Source of the DNA: Bacteriovoracaceae bacterium
GTDB lineage: Bacteria; Bdellovibrionota; UBA1018
NCBI GenBank assembly: GCA_947446835.1
Contig: CANFHS010000038.1
Coordinates: 1-13,885, forward strand
Length of the DNA: 13,885 nucleotides
Reading direction: 5' to 3'
This document shows positions 1 to 10,149 of the stretch, in pieces. The notes below the pieces were generated by a model, which worked only from the letters and a program-made list of their open reading frames with translations, had not been told where the DNA came from and searched no databases. The position numbers and the translations under genes were made by a program. The stretch's first letter is position 1. Every line of letters begins with the position of its first letter.

Positions 1-878
1 CCAACTACTCGTCCAACGAGGAGCTTCTGGCCAAGCTCCAGGCCGGGGGCGGGGGGTATGACGTTGCCGTTCCGACCGATTACATGGTTTTTGCCATGAT
101 CCAGCTGGGCCTCCTGGAGCCGCTCGACCGGTCCAGGATTCCGGGAATCGCGAACCTGGACCCCCGCTTCATGGGGAGGGCGTCGGACCGGACGAACCGG
201 TTTTCGCTTCCCATCCACTGGGGCACGACCGGGATTGCGCGCAACAAGAAGCTCTTTCCGGGTCCGATCCGCGCCTGGAAGGAGCTGCTGGGTCGGACGG
301 ACCTGAAGGGCAAGTTCACCCTCCTGGACGACGCGCGCGAGACCCTGGGTGCCGCGCTCCGGGCGCAGGGACATTCGATCAACACGCGCAAGGCCGACGA
401 GCTGGCCCAGGCCCAGAGCCTGCTGGCCCAGGCGCGGCTCCGGGTCAAGGGCTTCAGCACGGAGACCAAGGTGCCGCTGATCCAGGGCGAGGTGGCCTTG
501 GCCCAGGCCTACTCCAGCGACGCGCTCCAGGCGGCGGCCGCGACCGGCGGGACCGTCGAGTATTTCATCCCGGAGGAAGGCGGCACGCTTTGGGTGGACA
601 ACCTGGTGGTGCCCAAAGGCGCCCGGAACGTGGCTGCGGCCCATGCTTTCATCGATTTTTTGCTGAAGCCTGAAATTGCCAGCCGGACCGTGGCCACGCT
701 CTGGCTGGGAACCGCCAATCGCGAGGCCTTGAAGCATTTGCCTGAGGCGGTTCGATCCAATCCGGGGCTTTTCCCGTCCGAGGCGGTCCTGAGACGGCTG
801 GAGGGCATGGAGGACCTGGGCGCAGCGACGGCCCAGTACGACCGGGCATGGAGCGAGGTCAAAGCAGGGGTGAGATAA
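1..878 (+). CDS. potD: PotD-type spermidine/putrescine ABC transporter substrate-binding protein, 3' part
   Basis: The gene is cut by the left edge; its frame is open from base 3, giving 291 visible residues up to TAA at 876-878. The signal peptide and about the first 60-80 residues of a normal PotD (about 350) are missing. The family binds spermidine or putrescine in the periplasm and delivers it to the PotABC permease. Visible hallmarks, numbered from base 3: an NYSSNEELLAKL stretch at the edge followed by a GGYDVAVPTDYM motif, LPIHWGTTGI (about 69-78), a LLDDARETLGAAL segment, and EYFIPEEGG followed by LWVDNLVVPKGA (about 186-206), the usual C-terminal ligand-site signature. Being last before trmB, it probably ends a pot operon lying to the left. 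An ATG at base 84 is internal and not the true start. Polyamine preference cannot be told from this portion. Confidence 0.93.
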   Translation, partial: NYSSNEELLAKLQAGGGGYDVAVPTDYMVFAMIQLGLLEPLDRSRIPGIANLDPRFMGRASDRTNRFSLPIHWGTTGIARNKKLFPGPIRAWKELLGRTDLKGKFTLLDDARETLGAALRAQGHSINTRKADELAQAQSLLAQARLRVKGFSTETKVPLIQGEVALAQAYSSDALQAAAATGGTVEYFIPEEGGTLWVDNLVVPKGARNVAAAHAFIDFLLKPEIASRTVATLWLGTANREALKHLPEAVRSNPGLFPSEAVLRRLEGMEDLGAATAQYDRAWSEVKAGVR

Positions 879-893
879 GGAAAGGGTGCGCTC

Positions 894-1664
894 TTGTGCG
901 GCGCGTTGCACTCCGCTAAAGGCAAAGGAGTGAAGACTTCTTCTCCTGATCGGCTTCCCATCCAGCACCCCGAATACCGCTATCCCGCTTCACGGAATCC
1001 CTATTTCCAGAAGCTCCGGGAATTGCCAGGTCGAGTCGCGATCAGCGACCAGCAGACCGAGGCGTACCCGGGCGAGTGGCGTCGGCAGTTCGGCGATGCC
1101 AAGCCGCCGGAAGGGCGAAAGTTGCACGTCGAGATCGGCTGCAACGGGGGGCACGTGACCCTGGAATGGGCGGCCCGCGATCCGGAGAGCGCTTATATCG
1201 GCCTCGACTGGAAAATGAAGCAGATCCATCGGGGTGCCGAGAAGGCGCTCCAACGGAAGCTGGGAAACCTGATCTTTCTGAGAGCGCACGCCGAGCGCCT
1301 GCCTTACATTTTCGGGGAAGGCGAGATCGACGCGCTCTATCTCTACTTTCCGGATCCGTGGCCCAAGAAGTCGCAGCGCAAGAACCGGTTCATCAATCCG
1401 GGCAACCTGGACCGCCTGGCCCGGATCGTTCGTCCCGGAGGGACCTTTCACATCAAGACCGACCATCCCGGGTACTTCGAGTGGATGGAGGCTTCCCTGA
1501 AGGAAGCCCAACCGCTCTGGGATGTGCTGGAACGGACCGCTGATCTTCACAAGGATCATCCGGACCCGACCCGACTGACCATCCCGGAAGTGACCCTCTT
1601 TGAGAGGATCTTTGTCCGGGAACGACTCCCGATCCACAGCCTCAAGCTTCAGCGCCGGAACTGA
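894..1664 (+). CDS. trmB: tRNA (guanine-N7-)-methyltransferase TrmB
   Basis: It transfers a methyl group from S-adenosylmethionine to N7 of G46 in the tRNA variable loop, in the cytoplasm. It is a 256-residue Rossmann-type methyltransferase, normal for the family. From the TTG start, the SAM-binding motif EIGCNGG is at 80-86. The family signature FPDPWPKKSQRKNRFI starts at 152, TDHPGYFEWM at 189, and the C-terminal TLFER motif (TxFE in the family) at 234. There is no ATG near the beginning. TTG at 894 has an AAGGAAAGG Shine-Dalgarno-like stretch ending 8 bases upstream. GTG at 930 is the alternative (244 residues), but its AAAGGAG directly abuts the codon, so TTG is preferred. The gene starts 15 bases after potD and is probably co-transcribed with it. 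The function is secure; the exact start is not. Confidence 0.94.
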   Translation: MCGALHSAKGKGVKTSSPDRLPIQHPEYRYPASRNPYFQKLRELPGRVAISDQQTEAYPGEWRRQFGDAKPPEGRKLHVEIGCNGGHVTLEWAARDPESAYIGLDWKMKQIHRGAEKALQRKLGNLIFLRAHAERLPYIFGEGEIDALYLYFPDPWPKKSQRKNRFINPGNLDRLARIVRPGGTFHIKTDHPGYFEWMEASLKEAQPLWDVLERTADLHKDHPDPTRLTIPEVTLFERIFVRERLPIHSLKLQRRN

Positions 1665-1713
1665 GACCCTCTCCTCCGGGTCCGGGCACCCCTCCTGCCA
1701 GCGGCGGGGAGGA

Positions 1714-1755
1714 GTCCGTCCGGCGGCCCGAATCTTTCGGGCCAACCGGACGGGC
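1714..1755. terminator. Long hairpin between convergent trmB and flagellin genes
   Basis: An inner perfect 8-bp stem GGCCCGAA / TTCGGGCC (1725-1732 and 1736-1743, loop TCT) is stacked on an outer stem of 10 pairs (1714-1723 with 1746-1755, one G-U). A C-versus-AA internal bulge separates them. It lies 50 bases past trmB and 35 bases past the flagellin stop, so it can serve either strand. Neither side has a clear T-run, so it is either a non-canonical bidirectional terminator or a 3'-end stabiliser. Confidence 0.6.
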
Positions 1756-1782
1756 GTATCGCTTTAGACCGAGGTCACCAAC

Positions 1783-1799
1783 CCTGGGCTTAGCCCAGG
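1783..1799 (-). terminator. Hairpin enclosing the flagellin stop codon
   Basis: CCTGGGC (1783-1789) and GCCCAGG (1793-1799) are perfect 7-bp inverted repeats. The three loop bases 1790-1792 are exactly the flagellin TAA stop codon on the minus strand. No T-run follows. It may work with the longer hairpin at 1714-1755 to end or protect the flagellin transcript. The structure is seen directly; its role is inferred. Confidence 0.45.
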
Positions 1800-2623
1800 A
1801 GCTTCAGGGCGCCTTGGGCGCTCTGGTTGGCCTGTCCCAGGACCGCAATGTTGGCCTGGGTCAGGATGTTGCCTTTGGTCAGTTCGCTGGTCTCTTCAGC
1901 CATGTCCGTGTCGCGGATGCGCGAGTTGGCGGCCGAGAGGTTCTCGGTGTAGATCTGCAGGTTGTTGATCGTCGATGCGAGACGGTTCTGCAGGGCGCCG
2001 AGGCTCGAGCGGTTCTCGTTGAGCCGGTTCAGGGCCAGGTCGATGTGCGCCAGGTTTTCCTGGGACGACGATTTCGACGCGGCACTGATTTCGGTGAGGC
2101 CGAGGCCATCGAGCGACGTCATCGAGTCCTTGGTGTTGTAGACGAAGCGGTCCGTTTCCGGACTGTTCTTCGTGCCCACCTGGATCTCGAGCGGAGCTTC
2201 GCTGCCGTCGAGGAGCTTGCGTCCGTTGAATTCGGTCGACTTGGCGATCCGCTCAACTTCGGCTTTCAGCGCCTGCATTTCCTTGTCGATGAAGCCGCGG
2301 TCGGTGTCACCCAGGGTGTCCGACGAGGACTGGATCGACAGTTCGCGCATCCTGATCAGGATGTTCGAAACTTCGTTCATCGCGCCTTCAGCCACCTGGA
2401 TCATGGACACCCCGTCGTTGGCGTTGCGGGTGGCCTGTTTCAGGGAGCGGACGTTCGCTTTCAACTTTTCGCTGATTGCGAGTCCAGCCGCGTCGTCACC
2501 GGCGCGGTTGATGCGAGAGCCTGACGACAGGCGCTCAAGGCTACGATTAGTATTTGCGGTATTGATGCCCAGGTAACGCTGGGCAGCCAATGCTTGGACG
2601 TTCGTTGCGATACGCAGACCCAT
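1790..2623 (-). CDS. fliC: Flagellin (short, D0/D1-only type)
   Basis: This is the structural subunit of the flagellar filament, exported by the flagellar type III apparatus. It has 277 residues. Flagellin_N occupies about 1-139, starting MGLRIATNVQALAAQR, with the conserved LSSGSRINRAGDDAAGLAIS stretch and TEFNGRKLLDG. Flagellin_C occupies about 193-277, ending AQSAQGALKLLG. Only a short linker joins them, so the hypervariable D2/D3 domains are absent; this size resembles Bdellovibrio flagellins. The ATG at 2621-2623 has a strong AGGAGG five bases upstream. The gene stands alone, with a sigma-28-like promoter about 85 bases upstream (2707-2733), so it is probably a late flagellar gene. Its 3' end carries two hairpins. 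Whether other flagellins exist in the genome cannot be seen here. Confidence 0.97.
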   Translation of the reverse strand: MGLRIATNVQALAAQRYLGINTANTNRSLERLSSGSRINRAGDDAAGLAISEKLKANVRSLKQATRNANDGVSMIQVAEGAMNEVSNILIRMRELSIQSSSDTLGDTDRGFIDKEMQALKAEVERIAKSTEFNGRKLLDGSEAPLEIQVGTKNSPETDRFVYNTKDSMTSLDGLGLTEISAASKSSSQENLAHIDLALNRLNENRSSLGALQNRLASTINNLQIYTENLSAANSRIRDTDMAEETSELTKGNILTQANIAVLGQANQSAQGALKLLG

Positions 2624-2706
2624 TCTATCCTCCTCGTGTCATCTGCATTCCTCCTCCATGAAATTTTTCCTTGTATGTGGGCATCCATTGCCCGCCTACA
2701 CCGGAC

Positions 2707-2733
2707 CTATCGGAGGAGCGGGGCGGGACTTGA
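2707..2733 (-). promoter_or_regulatory. Sigma-28 (FliA)-type promoter of the flagellin gene
   Basis: Read on the minus strand: TCAAGTCC (2733-2726), an 11-base spacer, then TCCGATAG (2714-2707). The FliA consensus is TAAAGTTT-N11-GCCGATAA, giving 5/8 and 6/8 matches with exactly the consensus spacing. Transcription should start near 2700, leaving a leader of about 75 bases before the flagellin ATG. Confidence 0.72.
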
Positions 2734-2759
2734 GAAAAAATGTCTGAGAAATTAGTGAC

Positions 2760-2789
2760 TTATATCGTACTGACACACTCAGGTATTAA
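2760..2789 (+). promoter_or_regulatory. Possible sigma-70-like promoter for the small secreted protein / aminopeptidase pair
   Basis: TTATAT (2760-2765) and TATTAA (2784-2789) are separated by 18 bases, in an AT-richer island 40 bases before the GTG start at 2829. The -35 match is poor and the assignment rests mainly on position. Confidence 0.25.
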
Positions 2790-2828
2790 GCGCTCAATGG
2801 GCAACCCCTGAAAAACCGATGAATCTTC

Positions 2829-3278
2829 GTGAGTTCGACGCGTCCAATTTGGCTGCTGATCATCGTTGTGGGAGCGCTTTCGGGCGCAAGCTGTGACGAT
2901 CATCCGCTGCGCGACCTCTGCCGCAGGGATCTTCCCGGATGGCAAAAAGAGCTTTTTTCGGCTCGAATCGCGCTGAATCTGGAATTGCAGGGCGAACGCG
3001 CCCCTGCATCGGCGGAGAACCTGTCGTCCCAGACGGCTCGCAAGGAGAAGTGGCTGGACTGGGCAGAGTCCGGACTGAAGCGGGCGCAGAGCGCGGCGGA
3101 TCAGGTGGCCTCGCTGCCCGGCGGAATCGCGCGCTCGCGGATCATCTCGGATGCCGCAACCGACTTTGTCTCCTTTCACGGCTACGCGCAGGGAATGAAA
3201 CGGGCCCGCATGATCGAGGTCCTGGAGCGCCTCGAGCAGAAGCGACAGCAGATCGCAGCCGAGTTCTGCGGACTTTGA
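2829..3278 (+). CDS. Small secreted protein or lipoprotein of unknown function
   Basis: I do not recognise this 149-residue protein. Residues 6-21 form a hydrophobic stretch after Arg5, and it ends GASC with Cys22. That could be a lipobox, although the -3 residue is Gly rather than the usual Leu, Val or Ile; signal peptidase I cleavage is the alternative. The mature part is charged and predicted helical, with Cys31 and Cys147 possibly pairing. It contains Arg/Ala/Glu-rich segments such as a terminal EVLERLEQKRQQIAAEF helix. The GTG start has no strong Shine-Dalgarno, but it is the only start that gives a complete signal sequence; the ATG at 2819 is in another frame. The gene lies 32 bases before the M1 aminopeptidase gene and is probably co-transcribed with it. 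GC-rich third positions and the signal sequence support real coding. Confidence 0.75.
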   Translation: MSSTRPIWLLIIVVGALSGASCDDHPLRDLCRRDLPGWQKELFSARIALNLELQGERAPASAENLSSQTARKEKWLDWAESGLKRAQSAADQVASLPGGIARSRIISDAATDFVSFHGYAQGMKRARMIEVLERLEQKRQQIAAEFCGL

Positions 3279-3310
3279 CGCTCTTTTTGATCGCGTGCTA
3301 AAGCCGTGGC

Positions 3311-6010
3311 ATGCGTGAAACCCACCATTGCCGTCGCTGCGAAAGTTTCCGTTCCTCCGCCATCCGGGCCGCGTCACGCGGCACCTTCTGGGTTCCGGAA
3401 GCCAAGCCGCGCTACGCGCCGGATCTTCCCTTCAGGCTGGAGCATCTGAAGCTCGAGGTGGAGCTGGACCCACGCGTCCGTTTCGTGAAGGGACGGATCA
3501 CCCAGCGGCTGGCCGTGGTGGCTTCCGGGCAGGAGCGCATCCGTCTGGACCAGATCGGGCTTCGGGTCCACGGCGCGAAAGTGGACGGGGTGGACGCGGG
3601 TTTTTCGGTCGAGGGGGAGCAGCTCTGGGTGACCGTTCCGGGCGGTGCCCGGGCTCCAGGCCAGACGCTGCAGGTCCAGGTGGACTACGAAGTGCGCGAT
3701 CCGCGCCGGGGCCTCTATTTCACCGGGCCGGACCAGGATCAGCCCGCCAAGCGCCACCAGGTGTGGTCGCAGGGGCAGGACGAGGACAACCGGCACTGGA
3801 TGCCTCTGCTGGATTACCCGAACCAGAAGGCCACCACCGAGATGGTGGCCAAGGTGCCCCGGGGGTTCACGGCGGTTTCCAATGGCGCCCTGGTGTCCTG
3901 CCAGGAGGAAGGCGATTGGACGATCTGGCATTACCGGCTGGGTAGCCCGCAGGTCACCTACCTGATCTCGCTGGTGGTGGCCGAGTTCAGCGCCTGGGAG
4001 GACGAAGGTCCGCGGGGCCTGCCCGTGCAGTATTTCGTGGCGCCTGGCCGCGAGGCGGACGGAAAACGCGCCTTCGGAAACACCCCGCGCATGATCGAGG
4101 CGTTCGAGAAACGCACGGGGATCGCCTATCCGTTCGAGAAGTACAGCCAGGTGGCCGTGCAGGATTTCATCTTCGGCGGCATGGAAAATACTTCGGCCAC
4201 CACCCAGACCGAGCTCACGCTCCATGACGAGCGGTCGCATCCCGAGGCCACGAGTGATCCCCTGGTTTCGCACGAGCTGGCGCACCAGTGGTTCGGGGAC
4301 CTGGTCACCTGCCGCGATTGGTCGCATGGCTGGCTGAACGAAGGCTTCGCGACCTTCCTGGAAAGGGTCTGGGTCGAGGAGAACGTGGCTGACGCCGGTT
4401 CGGCAGAGCAGGCCCGCGAAGAAGCCAAGTACTACAGCTACCAGGATTGGAAGGAGCACCTGGAAGAGGACTCTTCCCGTTACCGCCGCCCGATCGTCTG
4501 CAATGCCTACATCGAGCCCATCGACCTGTTCGACACGCACCTGTACCAGAAGGGCGGGCTTGTGCTGAACCTGCTCCGGGCCGAGCTGGGCGAGGAGTCC
4601 TTCTGGAGGGTCATCCGTCACTATCTGGAAAAGCACCGGGGCGGCAGCGTCGAGACGCTGGACCTGATCCGGGCCATCGAGGACGTGACCGGGCGGAACC
4701 TGCGACGGTTCTTTGACCAGTGGATCTTCGGCGCGGGTTATCCGGAGTTCGAGCTCAGCACGCAGTGGCACGAAAGCCAGAAGCTGGCCGAGCTGGTCAT
4801 CGAGCAGAAGCAGACCGACGGGCAGCCCGAGAAGCGCGAGGGCGGCGCGGTGACGCCGGTTTTCGACGTGGTCGTGCGGGTGCAGTTCCTGTGCGCGGCA
4901 GGAGAGACCGTGGAACGCGAGCTGCGGGTCTCGGAGCTGCGGGAGCGCGTGTTCCTGCCCGTGCCCTCGCGACCCCTCGCCGTGATCTTCGATCCGGGAC
5001 ATGTGATCCCGAAGAAGCTCAAGTTCCAGCGCCCCCGGGACCTGCTGGTGCATCAGCTGCATCATGCGGCCGACTGCATGGCGCGCATCGAGGCGGCACA
5101 GAGCCTGGTCGAGGAGGCCAGCCTCCAGGCCGTCGAGGCGCTGGGGCGCCAGCTCCTTCAGGACCCGTTCTGGGGGGTGCAGGCCGAGGTGGCCGCCGCG
5201 CTGGCCCGGATCCGGATGGATGCTTCGCGGGACGCGCTGATTGCCGCGCTCAAGCTCAAGCATCCCAAGGCGCGCCGGGCGGTGGTCAAGGCGCTGGGCA
5301 CCTTCCAGGACGCCAAAGCCGCGACCGCGCTCAGGGCCCTGGCCCAGTCGGACCCGAGCTACTATGTCGAGTCGGAGGCGATCCTGGCCTTTGCGCGGGC
5401 CCGGACCGGGACGAGTGTCCGGCGGCTGGAGGACCCGGCCGCGCGTCACGCCGCTGACGAGGCCGAGGTTTTCCTGATGGAATGCCTGGGCCGCGAGAGC
5501 CACGCCGAGGTGATCCGAGCGGGCGCCTTGCAGGCGCTGGCCGGGCTACCGGGCGTGGGCCGGGGAGAGCGTCCTGCGGCCCTGGGCGCGCTCCTGGAGT
5601 GGACGCGCCGGGGCAGGGCGCTGAATGCCCGGATCGCGGCGGTGGGGGCACTGGGGGGCCTTTGCCGGGTCGCGGTTCCGGCCGAGCAGCACCGGATCCT
5701 GGAGGTGTTTTCGAGCCTGGCAGACGAGGACAACTTCCGCCTGCGCCGGGCCTTGGTTGCGGCGCTCGGGGAAGCAGGCCTGGCGGACGGCATAGCCATC
5801 CTGGAGCGCATCCGGAGGCTGGACGGCGACGGCAGGGTCAAGCGCCAGGCCATGGCCATGGCGGATGCCTTGGCCACGGCCGGGGCCTCAGGGGCGACTT
5901 TCGGCGAGCTTCGGGAGCAGATCCGCAAGCTCGAGGACGAAGGGCGCAAGCTGCGTTCCCAGCTCGAGGAGCTGCGCGCGGGACTTGGAACCGGCGTCGG
6001 GCCCGGATAG
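3311..6010 (+). CDS. M1-family zinc aminopeptidase with C-terminal HEAT repeats
   Basis: It is predicted to remove N-terminal residues from peptides using one zinc ion. Of its 899 residues, about 45-480 form the M1 (gluzincin) core. GGMEN at 289-293 is the substrate amino-terminus-binding motif. HELAH at 321-325 supplies two zinc ligands and the general base Glu322, and Glu344 in NEGFATF is the third ligand at the standard spacing. Tyr412 (YQKGG) fits the transition-state tyrosine. A beta-rich domain follows to about 570. Residues about 580-860 are alanine-rich helical pairs read as HEAT repeats, in place of the usual ERAP1-like or DUF3458 C-terminus. A short coiled coil (about 864-892) ends the protein. 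No signal peptide is seen, so it is probably cytoplasmic. The ATG at 3311 has a weak ribosome site, and the N-terminal 40 residues (with HHCRRC) are not clearly M1, so the start is less certain. Confidence 0.93.
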   Translation: MRETHHCRRCESFRSSAIRAASRGTFWVPEAKPRYAPDLPFRLEHLKLEVELDPRVRFVKGRITQRLAVVASGQERIRLDQIGLRVHGAKVDGVDAGFSVEGEQLWVTVPGGARAPGQTLQVQVDYEVRDPRRGLYFTGPDQDQPAKRHQVWSQGQDEDNRHWMPLLDYPNQKATTEMVAKVPRGFTAVSNGALVSCQEEGDWTIWHYRLGSPQVTYLISLVVAEFSAWEDEGPRGLPVQYFVAPGREADGKRAFGNTPRMIEAFEKRTGIAYPFEKYSQVAVQDFIFGGMENTSATTQTELTLHDERSHPEATSDPLVSHELAHQWFGDLVTCRDWSHGWLNEGFATFLERVWVEENVADAGSAEQAREEAKYYSYQDWKEHLEEDSSRYRRPIVCNAYIEPIDLFDTHLYQKGGLVLNLLRAELGEESFWRVIRHYLEKHRGGSVETLDLIRAIEDVTGRNLRRFFDQWIFGAGYPEFELSTQWHESQKLAELVIEQKQTDGQPEKREGGAVTPVFDVVVRVQFLCAAGETVERELRVSELRERVFLPVPSRPLAVIFDPGHVIPKKLKFQRPRDLLVHQLHHAADCMARIEAAQSLVEEASLQAVEALGRQLLQDPFWGVQAEVAAALARIRMDASRDALIAALKLKHPKARRAVVKALGTFQDAKAATALRALAQSDPSYYVESEAILAFARARTGTSVRRLEDPAARHAADEAEVFLMECLGRESHAEVIRAGALQALAGLPGVGRGERPAALGALLEWTRRGRALNARIAAVGALGGLCRVAVPAEQHRILEVFSSLADEDNFRLRRALVAALGEAGLADGIAILERIRRLDGDGRVKRQAMAMADALATAGASGATFGELREQIRKLEDEGRKLRSQLEELRAGLGTGVGPG

Positions 6011-6013
6011 TCC

Positions 6014-6553
6014 TTATTTCTCGGCTTTTTCGACGACGAAGCTCTGCGTGGACGTCTGCCCGCCCGCGTAGGTGAACAGCACCTCGATGGGGTTGCGTCC
6101 CGCGTTGAGCGGAATGTAGTCGGTCGAATATTTGCCGCCGGCCTGGTCCGAAAACACCGTGGCGCTGAACTTGTTGGCCAGGTTGGTGACGGTGACCTGG
6201 TTGAGCGGGAGGTCGGAGCCCACCGAGGCCGGCTGGCGTCCGCCCTGCGGCGCACAGACACTGCCGGTCAGGCGCAGCTTGTCGGCCTGGGTGCTCTGGT
6301 CGACGTTTTCCTCGCAGCGGACCTCGTAGTTCATGAGGACCGGAGTCGAGGGCGCGGCGGCCTGGGCCAGCGAAGCGGGAGTCCGGGCCGGCTCAGCGGG
6401 AAGGTTCACGTTGACCACCGTCGACGGATGAAACCCCTGCTGATCGTAGAAAAGGTGGTAAACCGAGTTCAAGAAGATGACCGAAATCACGGAGAAAATG
6501 GCAAATTCGGCCGGATTGATCTTGAAACGACGCTGAGTCGGGGAGTTGCCCAT
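6014..6553 (-). CDS. Single-pass membrane protein with an exported beta-rich domain, unknown function
   Basis: I do not recognise the family. The 179-residue protein has a short basic cytoplasmic start, one membrane segment at about 17-36, and a Pro/Ala-rich linker (about 51-72). A C-terminal domain of alternating hydrophobic strands (about 74-176), Ig-like in appearance, follows. Cys80 and Cys100 could form a disulfide outside the cytoplasm. Its stop is 3 bases from the stop of the convergent aminopeptidase gene. The start ATG at 6553 is the only one ahead of the membrane segment and has no good Shine-Dalgarno. A sigma-28-like element ends 8 bases upstream of it, so the message may be almost leaderless. 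The promoter resemblance to the flagellin gene suggests a link to motility or the flagellar envelope apparatus; this is inference. It is divergent from a histidine kinase gene. Confidence 0.85.
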   Translation of the reverse strand: MGNSPTQRRFKINPAEFAIFSVISVIFLNSVYHLFYDQQGFHPSTVVNVNLPAEPARTPASLAQAAAPSTPVLMNYEVRCEENVDQSTQADKLRLTGSVCAPQGGRQPASVGSDLPLNQVTVTNLANKFSATVFSDQAGGKYSTDYIPLNAGRNPIEVLFTYAGGQTSTQSFVVEKAEK

Positions 6554-6561
6554 ACCCAGGC

Positions 6562-6589
6562 CTATCGGACAAGCTTCGGGAACCCTTTA
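6562..6589 (-). promoter_or_regulatory. Sigma-28-like promoter upstream of the membrane protein gene
   Basis: Read on the minus strand: TAAAGGGT (6589-6582), a 12-base spacer, then TCCGATAG (6569-6562). TAAAG matches the FliA -35 perfectly. The -10 and following bases (TCCGATAGGCCTGG) match 12 of 14 bases at the flagellin promoter (TCCGATAGGTCCGG). The spacer is one base longer than consensus. The predicted start site falls at or next to the ATG at 6553. Confidence 0.5.
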
Positions 6590-6621
6590 ATCGAACTCGG
6601 GTATTGGGGTACAGGAGAGCC

Positions 6622-8736
<2,115 letters not shown>

Positions 8737-8739
8737 CGG

Positions 8740-10145
<1,406 letters not shown>

Positions 10146-10149
<4 letters not shown>

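Noticed and set aside
1814..2524. Plus-strand frame opposite the flagellin gene
   Set aside because: Flagellin identity on the minus strand is unambiguous; the opposite frame is a shadow.
2672..2693. Possible sigma-54 promoter in the flagellin leader (GGGCATCCATTGCCC)
   Set aside because: The GG to GC spacing is 9 rather than 10 bases on one strand and 8 on the other, and flanking consensus bases are missing. It is better read as a small 5-bp hairpin.
3240..3290. Possible intrinsic terminator after the small secreted protein (T5 run)
   Set aside because: The nearest stem (GCAGA/TCTGC) is weak and lies about 14 bases before the T-run; the short gap favours co-transcription with the aminopeptidase gene.
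3374..5503. A 709-codon frame antisense to the aminopeptidase
   Set aside because: The aminopeptidase has all catalytic motifs in the sense frame; the antisense product has no recognisable domain and shadow-like composition.
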